Assembly (NCBI GenBank): GCA_937900945.1
Contig: CALCGG010000207.1
Coordinates: forward strand, 1 to 41,325
Source: an uncultured Sulfurimonas sp.
GTDB taxonomy: Bacteria; Campylobacterota; Campylobacteria; Campylobacterales; Sulfurimonadaceae
DNA length: 41,325 nucleotides
Direction of reading: 5' to 3'
Below the pieces are notes generated by a model. The model saw only the letters and a list, made by a program, of their open reading frames with translations. It had not been told where the DNA came from and ran no database searches. A program made the translations under genes and the position numbers. Positions 37,901 to 41,325 of the stretch are shown here, one piece after another (position 1 is the first letter of the stretch; each line of letters opens with the position of its first letter).

Positions 37901-38599
37901 GGTGATGATGACGAGATTACAACCGTGAAGTTGGAACTTACAAACTCAGATGAGTACACGCTTAAAGAGATTTTGGAGTTTGAAAAAGACACTTTAGGAT
38001 TTTATGTCTCAGGGCATCCAATGGATGAGTACAGAGAGCAGATGGAAGATTTAAGTTATACGCTGTCCTCCGAAATAGAGAGTGTAAAAGACGGTTCTTA
38101 TGCTATTTTCATCGGTAAAGTCGAAGAGATACAAAAGAAGACATCCAAAAAAGGAAACCAGTTTGGGATTGTGAGTCTCATGGACTTCCATGGCAACGTT
38201 GAGATTATGCTTTTTTCCGATAAGCTTGATGAACTCAATGAGATGGACTTAAATGAACCGGTAGCATTTAAAGCAAAAATCACCCACACAGAGATGTTCA
38301 CAAGAATCGGTGTGACAAAAATCATGACACTCAAAGAGGCAAAAAAAGAGACGAAGAAAGTGAAAAAAGAGGTGCAGGAAATTGCGCCGGAACCTATAAA
38401 CCTTGCAGTAAGACTTGACAATGATAGCAAAATTCTAGATGAGCTATACTTACTGATAAGACAACACCCAGGCAACCGCCCGCTCAAAATAACACTTTTA
38501 GCAAAGCTTCAAAATGTCGTGATTGACTCCGCAATAAGGGTAAGCAGCAACATAATAACAGCTTTGGAAAATAATGAACATGTGGATATTATTTCTTAG
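34988..38599 (+). CDS. dnaE: DNA polymerase III subunit alpha
   Basis: 1203 aa, full length for DnaE1. The N-terminal PHP domain begins FTHLHLHTEYSLLDGANKL; the catalytic aspartates are in PDIDMDF (residues 443-449) of the palm; LYRPGPMESGMLDDFIERK belongs to the fingers; FNKSHSAAYAMVTFQTAWLKAYY precedes the helix-hairpin-helix region, and an OB fold starts near SYAIFIGKVEEIQKK. This is the replicative polymerase. It is the last core gene before the defence region. Confidence 0.98.
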   Translation: MSVQPFTHLHLHTEYSLLDGANKLTNLVSRVKELGMTSVAMTDHGNMFGAIDFYKQMKEAGLKPIIGMEGYIHNGATLDDKTTRQRFHVCLYAKNKKGYENLMYLSSKAFIDGFYYFPRINKQELREHSEGIICSSACLQGEVNWHLNLSERNLKNGALGYEAAKQVALEYKEIFGDDFYLELMRHGIGDQLNIDEQILKIAKETEIKVVATNDTHYTYPGDAQYHEAFMCIGMNKLYDDPNRMRHSVHEFYIKSPAQMARLFADIPEAITHTQEIVDKCEDYSPIVKTPTPPNFKFTKEYATAEGLNINYADDTPISKDASEDEKKKWFSAADKNDAEYFIVKCREGLENRLKIVPPERHQEYRDRLEFEMDVINSMKFPGYMMIVWDFVKEAKRIGVAVGPGRGSAAGSLVAFSLDITDIDPMKYDLLFERFLNPERVSMPDIDMDFMQARRGEVIDYVVQKYGRNQVAQIVTFGSLLAKGVIRDVARVLDMPLSQADKMAKLVPDELGITLNGKTKNGEFKEGAFQKEPKLQELIASDPNSARVWEFAKKLEGLKRNSGMHAAGVVISNEELWKKTPIYKPSGETTFITQYSLNFLEDVDLIKFDFLGLKTLDVIDNAIKLIKRRYDKDIDWHLIDENDKKVYDVVQTGETVGMFQIESSGMQDLNKRLKPSNFEDLIAVLALYRPGPMESGMLDDFIERKHGRQAITYVFPALEEILKPTYGVIVYQEQVMQIVQTIGGFSLGGADIVRRAMGKKKVEEMLKYNKEFSLGAQKQGLDYDKASKLFDLIEKFAGYGFNKSHSAAYAMVTFQTAWLKAYYPNEFMAALLTSDKDNMDKVVRYIDEVRRMGIELLPPDVNDSYLEFSAITKDEREIVLFGLGAIKGVGKSAVLSIIETREKSGDFTSIQDFVNRIDPSKVNKRFVESVIKAGGFDRFGFSRKALLDQIELIVETAKKASDAKKNAMGSLFGDDDEITTVKLELTNSDEYTLKEILEFEKDTLGFYVSGHPMDEYREQMEDLSYTLSSEIESVKDGSYAIFIGKVEEIQKKTSKKGNQFGIVSLMDFHGNVEIMLFSDKLDELNEMDLNEPVAFKAKITHTEMFTRIGVTKIMTLKEAKKETKKVKKEVQEIAPEPINLAVRLDNDSKILDELYLLIRQHPGNRPLKITLLAKLQNVVIDSAIRVSSNIITALENNEHVDIIS

Positions 38600-38606
38600 C
38601 TTTGAG

Positions 38607-38612
38607 TATAAT
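38607..38612 (+). promoter_or_regulatory. Putative -10 box for the HEPN/MNT pair
   Basis: TATAAT, 30 bases before the hepT-like ATG and directly after the dnaE stop. No terminator for dnaE was found before it. Confidence 0.45.
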
Positions 38613-38642
38613 AACTGAAAATAATTTCAACAGGATTATGTA

Positions 38643-39074
38643 ATGAAAACAGATATACGATGGCACCAACGATTTTCAAATTACAAAAAAGCGTTAATTC
38701 AATTGCAGGATGCCGTACAATTATCCCAGCAAAGAGAACTTACACCGCTTGAAAAGCAGGGGTTAATCCAATCGTTTGAATATACGCATGAGCTTGCATG
38801 GAAAACACTCAAAGATTTTTTGCAATACCGCGGCAGTACAGAAGAGATTTACGGCTCGAAAGATGTCTCAAGACAAGCTTTTGCAAATGGGATTATCTCC
38901 GATGGTGAAACTTGGATGAGCATGGTAAAAAGCAGAAACTTAACATCTCATACCTACGATGAAGAGACTGTAGAAAAAATAGTAGATGTGATTTTAGGAA
39001 GCTATATTTTTGAGTTTGAAAAACTCGAAGAAAAACTTGATAGTTTAAAACAAGAAGAGTTTGGTAACATATGA
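38643..39074 (+). CDS. hepT: HepT-like HEPN toxin (HI0074 family)
   Basis: 143 aa, all-helical. It belongs to the nucleotidyltransferase substrate-binding (HI0074) family, and the HEPN active motif R-x4-H-x-Y is intact: Arg98, His103, Tyr105 in MVKSRNLTSHTYDEE. In characterised HepT/MntA pairs, HepT is an RNase toxin cutting tRNA and the motif tyrosine is adenylylated by MntA to silence it. Here AGGATT precedes the ATG, and the gene overlaps its partner by 4 bases (ATGA). Toxin status is inferred from motif and pairing. Confidence 0.87.
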   Translation: MKTDIRWHQRFSNYKKALIQLQDAVQLSQQRELTPLEKQGLIQSFEYTHELAWKTLKDFLQYRGSTEEIYGSKDVSRQAFANGIISDGETWMSMVKSRNLTSHTYDEETVEKIVDVILGSYIFEFEKLEEKLDSLKQEEFGNI

Positions 39075-39364
39075 AATATGGACTAAGCGAAGATGTTGTT
39101 GCTAAAATAAAATCTGTATTTGCTAAGTATCCTCAAATAAAAAAAGTCGTACTTTATGGCTCAAGGGCAAAAGGGAATTTTAGGGATGGCTCAGATATAG
39201 ATTTGTCTTTGGGTGGAGATGATATACAGTTTTCACTTTTGCAAAAGATAGAGCTGGAACTTGATGATTTACTACTCCCATATACTTTTGATTTATCTGC
39301 TTATAGTGAGTTAAAAAGTGATGAGCTTAAAGAGCATATTGATAGAGTTGGCATTTTGCTTTAG
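39071..39364 (+). CDS. mntA: MntA-like minimal nucleotidyltransferase antitoxin
   Basis: 97 aa, a minimal nucleotidyltransferase. The G-S-x10-D-x-D motif is complete: Gly30, Ser31, Asp42, Asp44 in YGSRAKGNFRDGSDIDLSL. A third acidic residue lies in YTFDLSAY. In this family the enzyme transfers AMP to the tyrosine of the HepT toxin. It overlaps the hepT-like gene by 4 bases, so the two are made together. The 72-base gap that follows has no strong terminator. Confidence 0.88.
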   Translation: MKYGLSEDVVAKIKSVFAKYPQIKKVVLYGSRAKGNFRDGSDIDLSLGGDDIQFSLLQKIELELDDLLLPYTFDLSAYSELKSDELKEHIDRVGILL

Positions 39365-39377
39365 TAGAATATTTATT

Positions 39378-39440
39378 ATGAAAAGGATTTGGCGTAATGG
39401 AAAATATTTCATTTCAGAGCTGCATGTAGAACTATCATGA
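39378..39440 (+). other. Short reading frame overlapping the jetD start
   Basis: A 20-codon frame (MKRIWRNGKYFISELHVELS) fills most of the gap between mntA and the jetD-like gene and ends in an ATGA overlap with the jetD ATG at 39437. It lacks a good ribosome binding site. It could couple translation into jetD, be a gene remnant, or be chance. Confidence 0.15.
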
Positions 39441-40216
39441 ATAAAACAATCCTCAAACAAGCTTTTTTATTTAAAGATGAAAATCCTGTTTTTAGCAAGG
39501 TAAAAGAGTTGAGTCAATTGGCTTTAAAGTATCAAAGTGAAAATGAAATTTATTTTTTACATGCAAAGCGAGGGGAAAAAGCAGTTGTTAAAAATCAAGA
39601 GCTTTTTTTTAGATTTTTGTTCCAAACACAGCAGGTGAGTATAAATAATTTTGAAGATATAAGCAATATTTTAAACGCTGAAACTAGAAGTGATAATATT
39701 AAGTTCAGCGGAGATTCTAAATCAAATTTTATTAGAGTTTTTGATAATGTGGTTGTTGTTAAAAAAAAAGGCGAAATAGCAAAACTGTATCAAAGTTATG
39801 ATTTGAATGAACTGGAGATAATAGAAAATTTTTTAGCTATAGAAAATGGGGAAACTTTTTTAAATATTGAAAAATTTTCAGAGTATTTTAATGAAGATTA
39901 TTTTATATATTTGGCTGGATATGCAAACACACTTACGAGAACCTTTTTAAAAACAAAAAAAGTAACTTTCTTTGTAGATTTCGACATTGAGGGGCTGAAT
40001 ATTTATGAGAGTTTTGAATGTGAGAGTAAAAAGTTGCATATTCCAAAAAATATAGAAAAATATTTTTTAAATGAAAAATATAATAATGTTGAATTGTATA
40101 AGAAACAAAGAGCAAGAATGAAAAGTAACTATTCACAAGATGTTATGCCAATAATTGAACTTATAAAAGAATACAATACAGTAGTCGAACAAGAGATAGT
40201 TTATGAAACACATTGA
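39437..40216 (+). CDS. jetD: JetD-like Toprim nuclease subunit of a Wadjet-type system
   Basis: 259 aa. The C-terminal half has a Toprim-like core as in JetD (DUF2220) and topoisomerase VI: a glutamate in IENGETFLNIEKF (Glu136) and an acidic D-x-D in FVDFDIEGLNIYES (Asp181, Asp183). The N-terminal half (about residues 1-110) is unrecognised and would correspond to the arm or hinge part. In Wadjet systems JetD cleaves circular DNA that has been extruded by the JetABC SMC complex. The following gene is kleisin-like and overlaps by 14 bases, which supports the call. The DNA is very AT-rich. The ribosome binding site is weak. Confidence 0.72.
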   Translation: MNKTILKQAFLFKDENPVFSKVKELSQLALKYQSENEIYFLHAKRGEKAVVKNQELFFRFLFQTQQVSINNFEDISNILNAETRSDNIKFSGDSKSNFIRVFDNVVVVKKKGEIAKLYQSYDLNELEIIENFLAIENGETFLNIEKFSEYFNEDYFIYLAGYANTLTRTFLKTKKVTFFVDFDIEGLNIYESFECESKKLHIPKNIEKYFLNEKYNNVELYKKQRARMKSNYSQDVMPIIELIKEYNTVVEQEIVYETH

Positions 40217-41297
40217 ACTCCTAAAATTGCTCCATGACAACAGAGAATCCATAGATAAAGCTTATCGACAGGATTACGTCCAAAATGTGTCGCATGAGTT
40301 GCTTGATTCAACGCTGTTTGTGAAGATAAATGAGAGATATAAACTCAATAAAAACTACTTGAATTTTGTAGATTCTGTTTTGCAGAGAATCGATTACAGC
40401 ATTATCTTTGGTGATTACGAAAAAGAGTACAAAGAGCTGGTTAAAAACAAAAAAAGGTACCAAGAAAGCTCAAGCGAGTTTCATAAATCTGCCATACTCA
40501 AGCTCATAGAAGATTTATACCAAAAGTTTACCAATCGTGATAGAGAGATACAGATACTTCTGCTTCGTCTTGAAAACGACACCTCTTTAGACATAGATAT
40601 TTTGCTGGAAAATGCAGGAGATATTTTAGAAAAAATTGATGAATTAATAAGCGCTAATGAGAAGATAGGCTCTTTTTTTAGAGAAGGTTTGAGAGGTGTT
40701 GATGATGCGGTTGACACACTTCTGCAAAGTATTAGCGTAGATATATTAAAGTACATACAAAACATTGATACCTACATAAAACAAATAAATCAGTTTATTA
40801 TTCAAACTAAAAAAAGACGCTTTGTAAATAAACAGATAATTAAACTTTCAAATATGATTTTAGATGAGGATGTAAATATTTTAGAAGAGCATTTAACGCT
40901 TCACTATAAAACCCTCTATCATACAGTAGAGAAAAGCCAAAAAAATAGAATTTATGCCTTTGTAGATGATGAAGATATTGTTAAAATAAAAAAAGAGTTA
41001 AAGGCTATGTTCTCTCATCTTGAAATCTCAAAGCCAGTGAAAAACAGCTCTATTAAACCGCAAACAAAAGAAAAGTTAGAAATAATTGATATAGATAAAT
41101 TACTAAGAGAGTTGGAAACTGAGAAAAGTGATGATATATTTTTGTTTATAAAAGCTCACTCTGAGTTATCAAAATACAAAGACAGCGAACTTATCAATGA
41201 ATCTTTTAAACTTTACCTGCAAATAATTACAGATGAAAGAGTATTATTTAACAAAAATTTTAATGAATTTGGCATAAAGGTGGCAAAATGGCAGTAG
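40203..41297 (+). CDS. jetA: JetA-like kleisin (MukF-type) subunit of a Wadjet-type system
   Basis: 364 aa, almost entirely helical with no enzymatic motif. A probable winged-helix N-terminus (residues 1-80) leads into a long helical region (about residues 80-265) with a middle segment resembling MukF-like bundles, then a charged linker (about 270-295) and a C-terminal winged-helix-like domain (about residues 300-364). This layout fits JetA, the kleisin that bridges the SMC heads. Family recognition from sequence alone is moderate; the JetD-like gene before it and the start of a further overlapping gene after it strengthen it. It overlaps the next gene by 10 bases. Confidence 0.62.
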   Translation: MKHIELLKLLHDNRESIDKAYRQDYVQNVSHELLDSTLFVKINERYKLNKNYLNFVDSVLQRIDYSIIFGDYEKEYKELVKNKKRYQESSSEFHKSAILKLIEDLYQKFTNRDREIQILLLRLENDTSLDIDILLENAGDILEKIDELISANEKIGSFFREGLRGVDDAVDTLLQSISVDILKYIQNIDTYIKQINQFIIQTKKRRFVNKQIIKLSNMILDEDVNILEEHLTLHYKTLYHTVEKSQKNRIYAFVDDEDIVKIKKELKAMFSHLEISKPVKNSSIKPQTKEKLEIIDIDKLLRELETEKSDDIFLFIKAHSELSKYKDSELINESFKLYLQIITDERVLFNKNFNEFGIKVAKWQ

Positions 41298-41325
41298 GTT
41301 TGGATGAAGTGTTTAAAGTTTTGAG
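41288..41325 (+). CDS. Start of a third gene, probable JetB (MukE-like); cut by window end
   Basis: Only about 12 codons are visible, reading MAVGLDEVFKVL and then leaving the window. The ATG lies inside the end of the jetA-like gene (10-base overlap), so it is translationally coupled. Its position after the kleisin-like gene predicts a JetB (MukE-like) subunit; the sequence itself is too short to support a family. Confidence 0.45.
   Translation, partial: MAVGLDEVFKVL

Overview
The window reads as chromosomal DNA of a Campylobacterota (Epsilonproteobacteria) bacterium, most like Sulfurimonas or a near relative. The reasons are a low G+C content, AT-rich intergenic regions with TATAAT-type -10 boxes and weak -35 boxes, and the run b'-b-delta-alpha-gamma-beta-epsilon ATP synthase followed by Tol-Pal genes, a gene order typical of that group. 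Genus assignment is inference. Genes are tightly packed, and no stretch over 300 bases lacks a gene. No tRNA, rRNA, CRISPR array or insertion sequence was seen.

Layout: (1) 85-5830, an F1Fo ATP synthase operon with both b-type stalk subunits but no a or c subunit. (2) 5834-10339, a Tol-Pal envelope system (tolQ, tolR, tolA-like, tolB, pal, cpoB). (3) 10414-14796, a housekeeping run: SlyD-type prolyl isomerase, a degenerate sigma-54-activator-like AAA+ protein, fabD, a nitrilase-family amidase, MTA/SAH nucleosidase and a TtcA-like PP-loop protein. (4) 14897-21848, dsbD, lpxB (minus), a dihydroorotase-like protein that has lost its catalytic residues, tgt (minus), a diguanylate cyclase (minus) and efp. 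(5) 21884-29582, all minus strand: a small secreted Cys/His protein, a TolC/CusB/CusA heavy-metal RND efflux system, an SGNH esterase and a MATE exporter, closely spaced as one likely transcription unit. (6) 29614-32455, a molybdate cluster (tandem-Mop protein, modB, modC on minus) divergent from a MipA/OmpV outer-membrane protein, with a ModE-like operator in the promoter between them and no modA. (7) 32575-38599, a ChrA chromate transporter, a stand-alone MnmC-type FAD oxidoreductase, and dnaE. (8) 38643-41325, a defence-type region: a HepT/MntA (HEPN/MNT) toxin-antitoxin pair, then the start of a Wadjet-like (JetD, JetA, JetB...) anti-plasmid SMC system cut off by the window end.

The left two thirds is mostly vertically inherited core genome serving energy conservation and envelope integrity. 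The accessory interest is in the metal efflux cluster, the molybdate locus and the right-hand defence region, where base composition becomes strikingly AT-rich from about 39.4 kb. The most notable items are the partial Wadjet system with its nuclease gene placed first, the adjacent HEPN/MNT pair with complete active motifs, the ModE-like box lying over a TTGACA/TATACT promoter, and three proteins that keep a family fold but have lost key residues: the dihydroorotase-like protein, the TtcA-like protein and the AAA+ regulator-like protein.
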